The notes below the pieces were generated by a model. The model was not told the DNA's origin and searched no databases. It worked only from the letters and a program-made list of their open reading frames with translations. From positions 1 to 58,226 of the forward strand of contig CAMNTM010000020.1 in the NCBI GenBank assembly GCA_946558465.1: 58,226 bases of DNA. The letters are read 5' to 3'. Origin of the DNA: an uncultured Lachnospiraceae bacterium. Lineage in GTDB: Bacteria; Bacillota; Clostridia; Lachnospirales; Lachnospiraceae. Positions 28,409-37,549 of the stretch are shown one piece after another; positions within the stretch are counted from its first letter, which is position 1, and each line of letters opens with the position of its first letter. Position numbers and translations under genes: made by a program.

Positions 28409-30106
28409 ATGAAAAAAATAAGTGACTTATGGAGTCAGTTTTCCTATGAAATACGGAGTATGCTTTTAAAATATCCAGGTTCAGTTACTGTTATAGCAGT
28501 ATTAACAATCTTGTCAATTATTTTTATAGATACTGATGATGGCATTGTATTAGAAATTGTAATCCCCTTTTTATGTTATTTCGGGATAGGATTGTTTTTT
28601 AGTGAATCGTCATGTTACGGAAATTTTAAGAAAAAAATTATAAGTATTTCTGGTTTGGCTGTTATATCTGCGATACTTGTATATAAGCAGCAGGAATATG
28701 ATAATTTAGATATTTTTTTGCCAAATGATTCGTGGTTAATCAGAATTATAATTACTTATATTACAGTATTTTTGATATGTGGTATTTATCACTGTTATAA
28801 GCGCTCAGGATATTTTCTCCCTCAATATGCCATAAAAGTATTTTCAAATTTGATAAAAATACATATTATATATTTTATCTTGACAATTGGAGCCTTAATT
28901 GTTAGTACAATTATAATAGTTTTATTTGTCAATGATAGTTATTATTTCGATAATTTTAATATTATCGGACGCATGATGCTTCTCGTTTTCGGACTTTTTT
29001 ATGTCCCTGCTTGGATTTATTCATGCTCACAGGTAGAATCAAAGCTGGAAGTATTTACAAAAACTTTAGTTAAGTATGTACTATTTTCTTTAACTATTTT
29101 AATATTTGGAATTATTTATATTTATATATTAAAAATTTTGATTATGAGGGATATACCTTCAAATCAAATATTTTCTATTTTGACTGGATCATTTTTTATA
29201 GCAATGCCTACATGGACTATGCTTGAAGCGATAGATGAACGGACTTTTTTTAGAAAAATATCTACGAAGCTTCCGCTTCTGTTTGTTCCACTAATTTTAC
29301 TTCAAATTTATTCAATAAGTGCACGCATTATAGAATATGGAGTTACTCCTGACAGATATATGGGTGTTATGTGGATTATATTAGAAATTATTTATTTATT
29401 AATATATTGGAGAAAACATAGATATGTTGGAAAAATGTTCATAATTGCAGCATTTTCGATAATCATAGCGTTGCTTGCTCCAATTTTTAATATGTATCAT
29501 ATGTCGGCAGTTAGCCAGGAAAAAATTTTGTCACATTATAAAAAAGATAAAAATCTTTCTTCAGAAATGAAACAAAAAATATATGGAGCATATGAATATT
29601 TATCTTCATTAGATAATAGTGAGAAATATATTGATAATAAATATACGTCTGAAGAAATAAAAGAAATTTCCGGTTTTTATAATGAATATGATGATAAGAA
29701 TAATGCATATTCATCAGAATTGTATATTAGTATAGAAAAAAAGATAAATGATATTAATATTGATGGTTTTTCACGTATGCAGGTGGTGGAGTATGAAGAA
29801 AAATGTGATGATTCAGTTATGGATATCAGTAATCTTTTGCTTACAGAATATCAAAGTGAAAATAAAATTAGAACAGTTGATTTAAAAGAATTAATAAACG
29901 GATATATAAAATATGGATTAGAACATGTAAAGAAAGAAGAATACAGCGTGTATATTGATTCATACTACATGAATCATTGTCAAATTAAATTAGACGAAGA
30001 TACATTATTAGTAATCAGGAATTTTAATATTTATTATGATAAAGGAACAAAAGAAATAAAAGATTTGTCATTATTAGGATATTTATTTCAAAAGAAGAAG
30101 GAGTAG
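28409..30106 (+). CDS. DUF4153-like polytopic membrane protein
   Basis: 565 residues from the ATG at 28409, chosen for the GAGGGAGAT box; the frame opens 24 bases earlier inside the fumarase alpha gene. About ten hydrophobic segments occupy residues 25-365 (for example SVTVIAVLTILSIIFI, FIAMPTWTML and YLLIYWRKHRYVGKMFIIAAF), followed by a ~200-residue soluble acidic domain with YEYLSSLDNSEKY and ending LLGYLFQKKKE. The membrane half resembles DUF4153; assignment by pattern only. The gene is inserted between fumarase alpha (4 bp before) and beta (3 bp after), so all three are in one transcript. Confidence 0.6.
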   Translation: MKKISDLWSQFSYEIRSMLLKYPGSVTVIAVLTILSIIFIDTDDGIVLEIVIPFLCYFGIGLFFSESSCYGNFKKKIISISGLAVISAILVYKQQEYDNLDIFLPNDSWLIRIIITYITVFLICGIYHCYKRSGYFLPQYAIKVFSNLIKIHIIYFILTIGALIVSTIIIVLFVNDSYYFDNFNIIGRMMLLVFGLFYVPAWIYSCSQVESKLEVFTKTLVKYVLFSLTILIFGIIYIYILKILIMRDIPSNQIFSILTGSFFIAMPTWTMLEAIDERTFFRKISTKLPLLFVPLILLQIYSISARIIEYGVTPDRYMGVMWIILEIIYLLIYWRKHRYVGKMFIIAAFSIIIALLAPIFNMYHMSAVSQEKILSHYKKDKNLSSEMKQKIYGAYEYLSSLDNSEKYIDNKYTSEEIKEISGFYNEYDDKNNAYSSELYISIEKKINDINIDGFSRMQVVEYEEKCDDSVMDISNLLLTEYQSENKIRTVDLKELINGYIKYGLEHVKKEEYSVYIDSYYMNHCQIKLDEDTLLVIRNFNIYYDKGTKEIKDLSLLGYLFQKKKE

Positions 30107-30109
30107 ATT

Positions 30110-30661
30110 ATGGAAAAATATATTCAAGCGCCGATTACAAAAGATATTGCTGTTACGCTGCATGCGGGAGATTATGTGTATATTACGGGAATTATTTATA
30201 CCGCCCGCGATGCAGCACATAAACGTATGGATGAAGCACTTGAGAAGGGTGAGATGCTTCCTATAGATATTGAAAATCAAGTTATATATTATATGGGTCC
30301 GTCTCCTGCCAGAGAAGGACGTCCAATTGGTTCTGCAGGTCCGACAACTGCAAGCCGGATGGACAAATATACTCCGAGATTACTAGATCTTGGTCTGACT
30401 GCAATGATTGGAAAAGGAAAAAGAAGTAAAGAAGTATTAGAAGCTGTTAAGAGAAATAACAGCGTTTATATGGCAGCTGTAGGAGGAGCTGGAGCTTTGT
30501 TGTCAAAGTGTATAAAAGTATCGAAAACGGTAGCATATGATGACTTAGGACCGGAAGCTATACGCAGACTTGAGGTAGAAAATTTTCCAGTAATTGTAGT
30601 TGCAGACTGTAAAGGAAATAATCTATATGAGACAGCAGTAAAGGAGTACCAGAAAGTATGA
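30110..30661 (+). CDS. Class I fumarate hydratase, beta subunit (C-terminal domain type)
   Basis: 183 residues. GDYVYITGIIYTARDAAHKRM near residue 22, IYYMGPSPAREGRPIGSAGPTT near 60, MIGKGKRSKEV near 100, AVGGAGALLSKCIK near 125 and DDLGPEAIRRLEVENFPVIVV near 147: the usual swivelling domain of class I fumarases. It completes the enzyme begun at 27562. Overlaps plsC by 4 bp. Confidence 0.92.
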   Translation: MEKYIQAPITKDIAVTLHAGDYVYITGIIYTARDAAHKRMDEALEKGEMLPIDIENQVIYYMGPSPAREGRPIGSAGPTTASRMDKYTPRLLDLGLTAMIGKGKRSKEVLEAVKRNNSVYMAAVGGAGALLSKCIKVSKTVAYDDLGPEAIRRLEVENFPVIVVADCKGNNLYETAVKEYQKV

Positions 30662-31371
30662 AAAGAATAATATTAATGGTACTTCGAAATATCATTTTGG
30701 TTCCTTTTATGTGGTGTAAATTATGTTATTATGCAAATCATGTAGACAAATATACGGAAGAAGAACATTATAAGATGTTGAAATATATTGTACTGCGTGC
30801 AAATAAAGGCGGAAATGTTAAGATAGAAACCAGAGGACAGGAAAATATACCAAAGGAAAATGGATTTATGTTTTTTCCAAATCATCAGGGTTTATATGAT
30901 GTATTGGCTATTATGGAAGCATGTCCAATACCGTTTTCAGTTGTAGCTAAAAAAGAAATAAAAGATATACAATTTCTTAAACAGGTTATTGCGTGTATGA
31001 AAGGGTATCTTCTGGACCGTGATGATGTGCGGCAGGCAATGCAGATTATTATAAATGTAACAAATGAAGTAAAGAATGGAAGAAATTATTTAATATTCGC
31101 AGAAGGAACTCGTTCAAAAAACGGAAATGTAGTACAAGATTTTAAAGGCGGAAGCTTTAAAGCAGCTACAAAATCGAAATGTCCAATTGTTCCAATTGCA
31201 CTTATTGATTCATTTAAGCCATTTGATACAAATACTATCAGCCCGGTTACAGTCCAAGTGCATTTTCTAAGGCCATTATATTATGATGATTATAAGAATT
31301 TGAAGACAAATGAAATCGCAGCGGCAGTGAAAAACAGGATACAGGATGATATATGTAAAAGTGAGATTTAA
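30658..31371 (+). CDS. plsC: 1-acyl-sn-glycerol-3-phosphate acyltransferase (PlsC type)
   Basis: 237 residues. Adds the second acyl chain to lysophosphatidic acid at the membrane. The catalytic H-x4-D box is FPNHQGLYDVL near residue 75, the substrate-binding box FAEGTRSKNG near 146, and IVPIALIDS near 180. An N-terminal hydrophobic segment (IILMVLRNIILVPFMW) anchors it. Start by ATGA overlap with the fumarase beta stop, so it is the last gene of this operon. Confidence 0.9.
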   Translation: MKRIILMVLRNIILVPFMWCKLCYYANHVDKYTEEEHYKMLKYIVLRANKGGNVKIETRGQENIPKENGFMFFPNHQGLYDVLAIMEACPIPFSVVAKKEIKDIQFLKQVIACMKGYLLDRDDVRQAMQIIINVTNEVKNGRNYLIFAEGTRSKNGNVVQDFKGGSFKAATKSKCPIVPIALIDSFKPFDTNTISPVTVQVHFLRPLYYDDYKNLKTNEIAAAVKNRIQDDICKSEI

Positions 31372-31396
31372 TAGAGTATTATAATGCTTTTAAACT

Positions 31397-31423
31397 TATG
31401 AATATGCGTAGTTTCGTCGATAT
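31397..31423 (+). promoter_or_regulatory. Sigma-28-like promoter of the DUF6033-like gene
   Basis: GTCGATAT (31416-31423) is one base from the sigma-D -10 consensus GCCGATAT. TATG (31397-31400) lies 15 bp upstream, at the right spacing but a poor match to TAAA. Confidence 0.5.
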
Positions 31424-31458
31424 TATAAGTATATAGAGAAAGGAAAAGAGGGATTTCT

Positions 31459-32532
31459 ATGCAGGTAAAGAATGAGAAGACTTACCTTGATACAGTGCCC
31501 GCAGGATTGTCTCAGATAGATTCCCAGAAGATTGTTAAAAACAAAAATAATACGACGAACCAATCCGGCGCAGTCGATATGATGAATTACCTTAAGGAAA
31601 ATTACAAGCATATTAATTTCAACTTTATTTCTTTTGATAATAAGAGTCAGATTAGCCAATATGGTTCTACTATGAAGGGAACTAATAATGTGACGATTTC
31701 TCCGGAGCTGCTTGAAAAGATGAGTACGGATGAAGGAGTACGAAGCCATGTAGAAAATGTTCTACGGCATTTGAATAGTTATCAGAAGTCTGCTCAGACG
31801 GGAGCATTTCTTAGTGACAAAGAGCTGGTAAGTATGGGTCTGGTCCTTGATGAGGATGGCCAGGTTTCTATGTGGACAGCAACAAAGGAACGGGATAAAG
31901 AAAAGATATATCCTACTTATTGGAGAGATAGGGAGTCTACTTCATTTTATTCTAAATATGCGAAGAAAAAAACAACTGCAAATACTTATAATTACTCTCA
32001 TAGCTCCAATATGATGCGTCTTGCCAGTGCAAAAAATGTACCGGCAGTAAGAGGAATTATTTCCGCAAAGTATGGAGAAATCCAAAAAGTAAAAGCACAG
32101 GTAAAAGATCCTGTTGAAGCTGCAGCGATTGTCCGTAAAATTAAATCTGTTATTCAAAATGGGAATATTAAAATTGCAAGACTTCATAAAGAGGAGAATT
32201 TGAATTTGCAGAGGAAAGCGGCAGAGAGAAAGCTTAAAGATAAATTGGCACGTCAGCTGGCAGAAGAACTTCGCCGTAAAAAAACTGCAAGAAAGGGTCT
32301 GGAGCATTGTCAAACTTCACATCTTGACGATGTTATGCCAAAGCCTTCCTTGAATGACGAACGCTTTCGTCAGATTGCAGAACAGTATGTCCAGTCTCTT
32401 CCTTCCAGCGCATTAGCAGCTGAAGCCGGCGGTGTATCGGCTGGAGGTTCCGGGAGCATAGGAAGTGCAGCAGCACCAGTAAGTGTTACAGTAATTACAG
32501 CCCCGGTTGTAACTGTAGATTGTTCAGCATAG
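31459..32532 (+). CDS. DUF6033-like protein with long helical region
   Basis: 357 residues. The N-terminal third carries the pattern NYKHINFNFISFDNKSQI and NNVTISPELLEKM that I associate with DUF6033 (function unknown). The middle (about 210-290) is a long charged helix rich in Lys/Arg/Glu. The tail is Ala/Gly/Val-rich and low complexity (AAEAGGVSAGGSGSIGSAA). No signal peptide. It is separated from plsC by a sigma-28-like promoter and converges on csrA, so a motility-linked role is inferred. Confidence 0.55.
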   Translation: MQVKNEKTYLDTVPAGLSQIDSQKIVKNKNNTTNQSGAVDMMNYLKENYKHINFNFISFDNKSQISQYGSTMKGTNNVTISPELLEKMSTDEGVRSHVENVLRHLNSYQKSAQTGAFLSDKELVSMGLVLDEDGQVSMWTATKERDKEKIYPTYWRDRESTSFYSKYAKKKTTANTYNYSHSSNMMRLASAKNVPAVRGIISAKYGEIQKVKAQVKDPVEAAAIVRKIKSVIQNGNIKIARLHKEENLNLQRKAAERKLKDKLARQLAEELRRKKTARKGLEHCQTSHLDDVMPKPSLNDERFRQIAEQYVQSLPSSALAAEAGGVSAGGSGSIGSAAAPVSVTVITAPVVTVDCSA

Positions 32533-32563
32533 TGATTAAATATTTCGAATAAATAATTTTAAA

Positions 32564-32610
32564 CAGGGAGAAATGTTTCTCATATGAGTCGCATTTCTCC
32601 CTGAATTTTT
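32564..32610. terminator. Bidirectional intrinsic terminator
   Basis: A 12-bp perfect stem CAGGGAGAAATG (32564-32575) / CATTTCTCCCTG (32592-32603) with a T-run on the plus strand at 32606 and an AT-rich tail on the minus strand. It lies between the converging DUF6033-like gene and csrA. Confidence 0.85.
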
Positions 32611-32622
32611 AATAAAAAGGAT

Positions 32623-32844
32623 TTATTTTTTTTTCAATATTTCATCTAGCACTTTCTTTGAGACTCCTTCAGATGCCTTTTTATTTTCTGCCGCCGCTTC
32701 CTTAAGTTCGGAGCGCAAAATAGTTATTTCCTTAGGCGCATCAATGGCAAGTTTTACCCAATCAGTACCAGTATCCATGACCGTTAAGACGATGTTATCA
32801 TTTATTGAAAGAGATTCTCCCTTTTTTCGCTGAAGTATTAGCAT
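32623..32844 (-). CDS. csrA: Carbon storage regulator CsrA
   Basis: 73 residues. [18 protein letters not shown] opening and [18 protein letters not shown] core are typical. It binds GGA loops in mRNA leaders; in Gram-positives it represses flagellin translation and is antagonised by FliW. The C-terminus is about a dozen residues longer and Lys-rich. The start lies 4 bp after fliW with a GGAGGG box, and it is the last gene of the flagellar/chemotaxis run. Confidence 0.95.
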   Translation of the reverse strand: MLILQRKKGESLSINDNIVLTVMDTGTDWVKLAIDAPKEITILRSELKEAAAENKKASEGVSKKVLDEILKKK

Positions 32845-32848
32845 CTCA

Positions 32849-33295
32849 TTATCCCTCCTCTTTTTGAATCATGTCACCTAAGGTATGTCGGAAAGTGTAT
32901 TCCGGCTGATTCAGCATGATTTGTTTTGCTTTTCTATTCATTGCGTTTACAACCAAAGGAGCTTTTAGATTGACAGTCGATTCATTGGCAGAATCGCGGA
33001 TAACACTAATTACATAAAAAGACAGGTCATCTGCAGTATCAGCACCAAGTTCTCTTAACTCTTGTTCAGGAATTTCCGGTGAATATTTTGGATATATCAT
33101 AAATGGATTCATCAGAATAAATGAAAGACTCTCATCTTCCAAGCTTTGTAATGAAATCAAGGAATCATCTTCCTCACTAAAAGGGATAGGAAGATATGTT
33201 GTATAAGATTCAAAACCAAATAATCCATTTATAATGTTGATTGGTTCATTTTCTTCATAAGTAATCTCTCCAAAGTACTTTGCATTAATTTTCAA
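32849..33295 (-). CDS. fliW: Flagellar assembly factor FliW
   Basis: 148 residues. [27 protein letters not shown] near the N-terminus and [18 protein letters not shown] near residue 50 are the family hallmarks; [27 protein letters not shown] near 105 also fits. FliW binds newly made flagellin and CsrA, homeostatically linking secretion to flagellin translation. Paired with csrA as in B. subtilis. Confidence 0.95.
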   Translation of the reverse strand: MKINAKYFGEITYEENEPINIINGLFGFESYTTYLPIPFSEEDDSLISLQSLEDESLSFILMNPFMIYPKYSPEIPEQELRELGADTADDLSFYVISVIRDSANESTVNLKAPLVVNAMNRKAKQIMLNQPEYTFRHTLGDMIQKEEG

Positions 33296-33345
33296 TGTAT
33301 TATACCTCCTGCTATTAGAATAGTAAGAAATTGTTTATAAATAAA

Positions 33346-33369
33346 GTAAGGGCCTTTTTAAGCCCTTAC
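33346..33369 (-). terminator. Hairpin at the end of the DUF6470 gene (possible attenuator)
   Basis: GTAAGGGC (33346-33353) / GCCCTTAC (33362-33369), with the stop codon of the upstream gene in the loop, followed on the minus strand by TTTATTTAT. It could lower expression of fliW-csrA relative to flgKL. Confidence 0.5.
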
Positions 33370-33963
33370 ATCTAATGGTTCATAGTTTGGATCTGCACTT
33401 GGCGGTACATAGATAGGCCCGCCGATGTACTCAATTAAGACATCAGGATGCTGTGTGATTGACATTTCAATATCACCGGGGATAAATTCAAAATTGCCAT
33501 TTGCAACCTTTAAGTCAAAATTTAATTTATCCATCTCATAATTGATTGTCAAGTCAGGAGCCTGATAATCAATATCAACCGGCTCAGACGGGGTAAATCC
33601 AAGCTGGAATTCTCCGGTAGGAGCAGCATTTCTCTGTTGCATAATCTGACCGATTACATCTTCACCTATATCTGCTTTGAGTAAAAGCTGTCCTTCTTGT
33701 GCTAATTGTGCAGTTGCATTATAAGCGGCCTCAATACCTTTTTGTGCTGTCTGAGAAACACTTTGTGTCGTAGTAGGAACAACAGAACTTCTTGCTGCAG
33801 ATGAATCCAAATTCAACTTTACAGGACGACTTTTAATGGATAATCCACCTTTATTTCTCCGAATCTCCAATTCAGCCTGAGAACTGCGCCGTTCATAGCG
33901 TGCACTGTTAATTTTTAATTCGTACTGTATGGGGACAGTTGTAATTTTAATTAATTGATTCAT
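33358..33963 (-). CDS. DUF6470 family protein (YviE-like)
   Basis: 201 residues. Opens with ITTVPIQYELKINSARYE and a basic stretch, then a ~60-residue helical segment, and ends with DVLIEYIGGPIYVPPSADP, the pattern of DUF6470. It lies between flgL and fliW exactly where B. subtilis has yviE. Function unknown; possibly a secretion-linked assembly factor. No signal peptide. Confidence 0.75.
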   Translation of the reverse strand: MNQLIKITTVPIQYELKINSARYERRSSQAELEIRRNKGGLSIKSRPVKLNLDSSAARSSVVPTTTQSVSQTAQKGIEAAYNATAQLAQEGQLLLKADIGEDVIGQIMQQRNAAPTGEFQLGFTPSEPVDIDYQAPDLTINYEMDKLNFDLKVANGNFEFIPGDIEMSITQHPDVLIEYIGGPIYVPPSADPNYEPLDVRA

Positions 33964-33998
33964 ACATGGTTACCTCCCTTCCTTTATATTTTATATAA

Positions 33999-35036
33999 TT
34001 ACTTCATAAAGTCGATAAATGACGGTGTTAGAATATTATTTCCAACCTTCAGTGCAGAGTTATATGCGTATTGAGCCCACGAGAAATCCATAATAGCTTC
34101 GGCCATATCAATATTTACAACATTGTCAATCTGAGTAGCAAGACTGATGCTGTTTGTTTCTAACCTATCTTTAGTAGTAGTCAGGAATTCTGTCTGTGTA
34201 CCGAGAAGAGTTACCTTTTCGAGAACAGTTCCTCTTCCCTCGTCAAATTTATTTAAAAGCTCAGTATATTTTTCTCTGTCAAAAGGTTCAGATTCTAAAA
34301 CATCAGCAATCTCGCCACATAAAAGAACCATATTATTTGGAATCTGAGTTGTTCCATCCTGTGAAGTTGATGTACCGTATCCGGCGAGATTAATTCCAGG
34401 AAGGCTTGTGTTAAAAGCGCTGGAAGAATCTATATTAGTATTAATTCCGTTTGTATCACTATTTACAGTAAGTCCAAATCCTAAGTCAATATAGGAGCTG
34501 TCTTTAGATAATTCTTCTAATTTAGCAGGATCACCGTTACTGACATCTACACCTCTATATGTTAGAACCTGCTTTCCATTTACTTCTTCAAGTTTAAAAG
34601 GAACATTCTTTGCATCACTTCCTGCAAAAACATATTTTCCTCCATAGCTTGCATTCAAGCTTAAAAGTAAGCTTTCTTGAGCGCCGCGCCATGCATCAGC
34701 ATAGGTTTCACGAGTTTCCAGTGAACCATTGGTGCCGTTTAGAGCCTCAAGACCATATCTTTTACTTAAATTCTTAGCGATAGTTTCAATCTGCATTGCA
34801 GCATCTTCCTGAGAATCCTGGAAGGATTGTGCATCTTTTACAAGACTGAGATAATCTTCATTTTTTGCATATTTACGTTCCAATACAGCAGCACGAAGAG
34901 CGCTGGAAGGATCTTCTGCCGTAGAATTAAATCTACGCTGTGTCATAACTCTGGTTCTTGCAGTATCCAGATTTTTCAGGGAAGTTCCCAGATTTGATTT
35001 ATAATTTCTTAAAATTGCACTTGTAGTAATTCTCAT
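33999..35036 (-). CDS. flgL: Flagellar hook-associated protein FlgL (HAP3)
   Basis: 345 residues. Flagellin-like ends: MRITTSAILRNYKSNLGTSLKNL with RFNSTAEDPSSALRAA at the N-terminus and TLLGTQTEFLTTTKDRL...DMAEAIMDFSWAQYAYNSAL at the C-terminus, the coiled coils that pack in the filament core. The variable middle includes YGGKYVFAGSD. It joins hook to filament above FlgK. 15 bp after flgK. Confidence 0.95.
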   Translation of the reverse strand: MRITTSAILRNYKSNLGTSLKNLDTARTRVMTQRRFNSTAEDPSSALRAAVLERKYAKNEDYLSLVKDAQSFQDSQEDAAMQIETIAKNLSKRYGLEALNGTNGSLETRETYADAWRGAQESLLLSLNASYGGKYVFAGSDAKNVPFKLEEVNGKQVLTYRGVDVSNGDPAKLEELSKDSSYIDLGFGLTVNSDTNGINTNIDSSSAFNTSLPGINLAGYGTSTSQDGTTQIPNNMVLLCGEIADVLESEPFDREKYTELLNKFDEGRGTVLEKVTLLGTQTEFLTTTKDRLETNSISLATQIDNVVNIDMAEAIMDFSWAQYAYNSALKVGNNILTPSFIDFMK

Positions 35037-35050
35037 AATTAGACCTCCTG

Positions 35051-36631
35051 TTACCTTCCGACTACGCCGGTTCCATTAATTAATTTATCAAGAGCTTCAT
35101 CAAGCGTTGTCATTAATCTTGCTGCAGCATTGTAGGATTGATTATAATGCAGAAGATTCATACCTTCTTCATCGAGCTGTACACCGGAAACCCCATCTCT
35201 GGAATTTGATGTTTGATTTAAAACAGAAATCTGATTTGTAAGCATAGTGTTTGCTGATTTAGCATCAATTCCAAGAGTGTTCTCCAGATTAGCAAAGCAG
35301 TCGTGGAAACTTCCTGTATAAAATTTAACATCTGGTTTTGAAGGATCAGCATTTGGAACGAGAAAATCATGGCTGTCTTCCAAAAGCTTAATCATTTTCA
35401 TAATGTTTTCATTTGCCGTAGAGCCTTCTGTATCATTTACTGTCTTATCTGTAAGTATAATTCCATATGTGCCGTCAAGCCAATTTTGATTAATTCTGAT
35501 ATTTGTAGCAGAATAATCTTCATTTGGATCGATTTTCTGGAAAAGATCATATTGTTTTCCAGTGGAATCCTTATTTGCACTATTGAATGCTTCTGCAAAT
35601 GTACTAACAAGACAATCTAACGCTTTTTCATAATATCCAAGACCCTTAAAATCACTGTCGTCAAAATCGCCGGATTTATTTAGGAAATCAAGAGTTCCTT
35701 TTATTGTACCTGAACCTAATAATTCAACATATTGTTCTTTACCATTTACATTTACATTGCCCGCAAGCTGTACGGTATCTCCGGTAGCCTCATTGAGAGT
35801 AAGAGTTACTGGCTTTCCGGAAATATCAGTACTAAAGCTGCCGGCGTATCCATCTGAGATTAAAGTATGTTTCACCCCGTTTGAATCGAAGAAATTTACA
35901 TCTAAAACTTCTACAGTCTGTCCGGGACCGATCGGTTTATCCTTGTATTTTACGCTAATAGGAAGATAGCTTCCTAATTCATCCAAAAGACTGTTCCGCT
36001 GATCCTGTAATTCGAGTGCAGGGTTACCAAGAATCTGACTATTTTTAATACTGGTATTAAGTTCAGCAATATTCTCAAGAATCCCATTCAAATCAGAAAT
36101 ATCTGTTGTAGCAAATCCAGTCTGCATATCCTCACGAATATCTTGAAGGCGAATCGCATTTTCACGGAATAAATTCAAAAGAACCTGCATATTAGAACGT
36201 ACGGCAGAGTCATCTTCTTTGTTTCCTGTTTTATCAGAAAGATTGTTCAGGGAACTGGAAAGAGAAATAAATGCAGCCCTGACACCCTGCATAGTAGATT
36301 CATCAAATATTGTCGCTAATTGTTCAAATCCTGCAGCATGTGCATCAGTTGTTCCGAGCTTGCTGATTTGAGAACGATACTGAGCATCTAAAAAGGGATC
36401 ACGGAGCTGTGAAACTCCTGTCATCTCAACACCAAAACCTACCTTGATAGAAGAATTGGCATTATAAAAATCACCTTTTTGTGTGTTTAGACTAGCAATA
36501 TCAAGACGTTGTCTTGTATATCCCGGTGTATTTATATTTGCAATATTCTGACCGGTTACATCAAGTGCACGCTGGCTGGCAGCCATTCCGAGCTGTGCAG
36601 TAGTAAAACCGGCAAAAGTAGAACGTATCAT
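35051..36631 (-). CDS. flgK: Flagellar hook-associated protein FlgK (HAP1)
   Basis: 526 residues. MIRSTFAGFTTAQLGMAASQRALDVTGQNIANINTPGYTRQR is represented by its start and the NTPGYTRQR rod-hook motif; FSTDISGKP and a central insert follow, and the C-terminus has GVSGVQLDEEGMNLLHYNQSY and AARLMTTLDEALDKLI. Secreted without cleavage through the flagellar export gate; chaperoned by FlgN, whose gene is just upstream. Confidence 0.96.
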   Translation of the reverse strand: MIRSTFAGFTTAQLGMAASQRALDVTGQNIANINTPGYTRQRLDIASLNTQKGDFYNANSSIKVGFGVEMTGVSQLRDPFLDAQYRSQISKLGTTDAHAAGFEQLATIFDESTMQGVRAAFISLSSSLNNLSDKTGNKEDDSAVRSNMQVLLNLFRENAIRLQDIREDMQTGFATTDISDLNGILENIAELNTSIKNSQILGNPALELQDQRNSLLDELGSYLPISVKYKDKPIGPGQTVEVLDVNFFDSNGVKHTLISDGYAGSFSTDISGKPVTLTLNEATGDTVQLAGNVNVNGKEQYVELLGSGTIKGTLDFLNKSGDFDDSDFKGLGYYEKALDCLVSTFAEAFNSANKDSTGKQYDLFQKIDPNEDYSATNIRINQNWLDGTYGIILTDKTVNDTEGSTANENIMKMIKLLEDSHDFLVPNADPSKPDVKFYTGSFHDCFANLENTLGIDAKSANTMLTNQISVLNQTSNSRDGVSGVQLDEEGMNLLHYNQSYNAAARLMTTLDEALDKLINGTGVVGR

Positions 36632-36652
36632 ATTATTTATCCTCCTGATTCT

Positions 36653-37123
36653 TTAAACTGAACGACTTGTAAAATGTTTTTGACTGTTGTTATTTTTCTT
36701 GGTTCCTGATGAAGAATAGGTTTCTCCGCCGGGAGCTTTTTTTGAAAGAGAGGATTGTATCATATGAAGGTTTACTTCAATGATATCCTTTGCACTGTCA
36801 CTGAGTGACTGCATCATTCGAACCTGATCAGAAAGCTGGTCGAATAAAGGACTTAAAGTATCAACAGCATCCGGCGGTGCACATTCAAGAATCTGACGAA
36901 ACGTATAACCGGTCATGCCGAGCTGTTCTTGTTCCTTTTCGCGTTTTTGTTCCAGGCCTCTCAGACGAAGAATGGCAGCCTGCTCTTTGTGCATACATTC
37001 CTCCACAAATGTAACCTGATTTTTTGTAGCGGCATCAAGCTTTTCTTGTTCTATGGAAATTAAACCGTCAAAAAACTCAATAAATTCTTCAATGATTGCA
37101 ATAAAGTTTGAAAATTTATCCAT
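36653..37123 (-). CDS. flgN: FlgN family export chaperone
   Basis: 156 residues, nearly all helical. Coiled-coil region residues 1-105 (EFFDGLISIEQEKLDAA, then RLRGLEQKREKEQEQLGMTG) and a second helix LSPLFDQLSDQVRMM. The last 25 residues are disordered, Ser/Asn-rich. The gene sits between flgM and flgK, as for FlgN (YvyG) in B. subtilis; it holds FlgK and FlgL for export. Confidence 0.88.
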   Translation of the reverse strand: MDKFSNFIAIIEEFIEFFDGLISIEQEKLDAATKNQVTFVEECMHKEQAAILRLRGLEQKREKEQEQLGMTGYTFRQILECAPPDAVDTLSPLFDQLSDQVRMMQSLSDSAKDIIEVNLHMIQSSLSKKAPGGETYSSSGTKKNNNSQKHFTSRSV

Positions 37124-37137
37124 CTACGTGTGCCCTC

Positions 37138-37440
37138 CTATATTAAGAGCATCCTGGACGCAATTGCATAAGAATCAACATGATATGCATTATCCGAAAT
37201 CTGCTTCTGCAGATTTTGAATCTTTTCTGCAGATGCAGTACGTTCAACTTCAGAGGATAACCTCCGGGCAACAGATTTGGCAAATGTATGCTCTTCGATC
37301 TGCCGGGGATTAGACTTTATAATAATCGCATCGAAGCTGTGGCCGTCATTCGGAGTTACAGGAGGATTATAATTTTCTTTTGTATGCAGACGCATATCTG
37401 CATAATTTTGCATAATATTATTGTTTGTAGATATTTTCAT
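37138..37440 (-). CDS. flgM: Anti-sigma-28 factor FlgM
   Basis: 100 residues. The disordered N-terminal half and the C-terminal helices RRLSSEVERTASAEKIQNLQK (represented by KIQNLQKQISDNAYHVDSYA) with AIASRML match FlgM. It binds and inhibits sigma-28 until exported. The promoter-proximal GCCGATAT box means sigma-28 probably drives its own inhibitor here, a known feedback design. Confidence 0.9.
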   Translation of the reverse strand: MKISTNNNIMQNYADMRLHTKENYNPPVTPNDGHSFDAIIIKSNPRQIEEHTFAKSVARRLSSEVERTASAEKIQNLQKQISDNAYHVDSYAIASRMLLI

Positions 37441-37483
37441 ACTGAACTCCTTTTGAACATATTATAAACTTGTTATATTATTT

Positions 37484-37510
37484 ATATCGGCACAACTCCT
37501 GGAATCATAA
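37484..37510 (-). promoter_or_regulatory. Sigma-28-type promoter of flgM
   Basis: A perfect minus-strand GCCGATAT (37484-37491), with TTATG (37506-37510) 14 bp further upstream as the likely -35. About 45 bp upstream of flgM. Confidence 0.65.
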
Positions 37511-37549
37511 CCCAAAATAATAATCTAATAAATGCGATTTTTATTGAGA

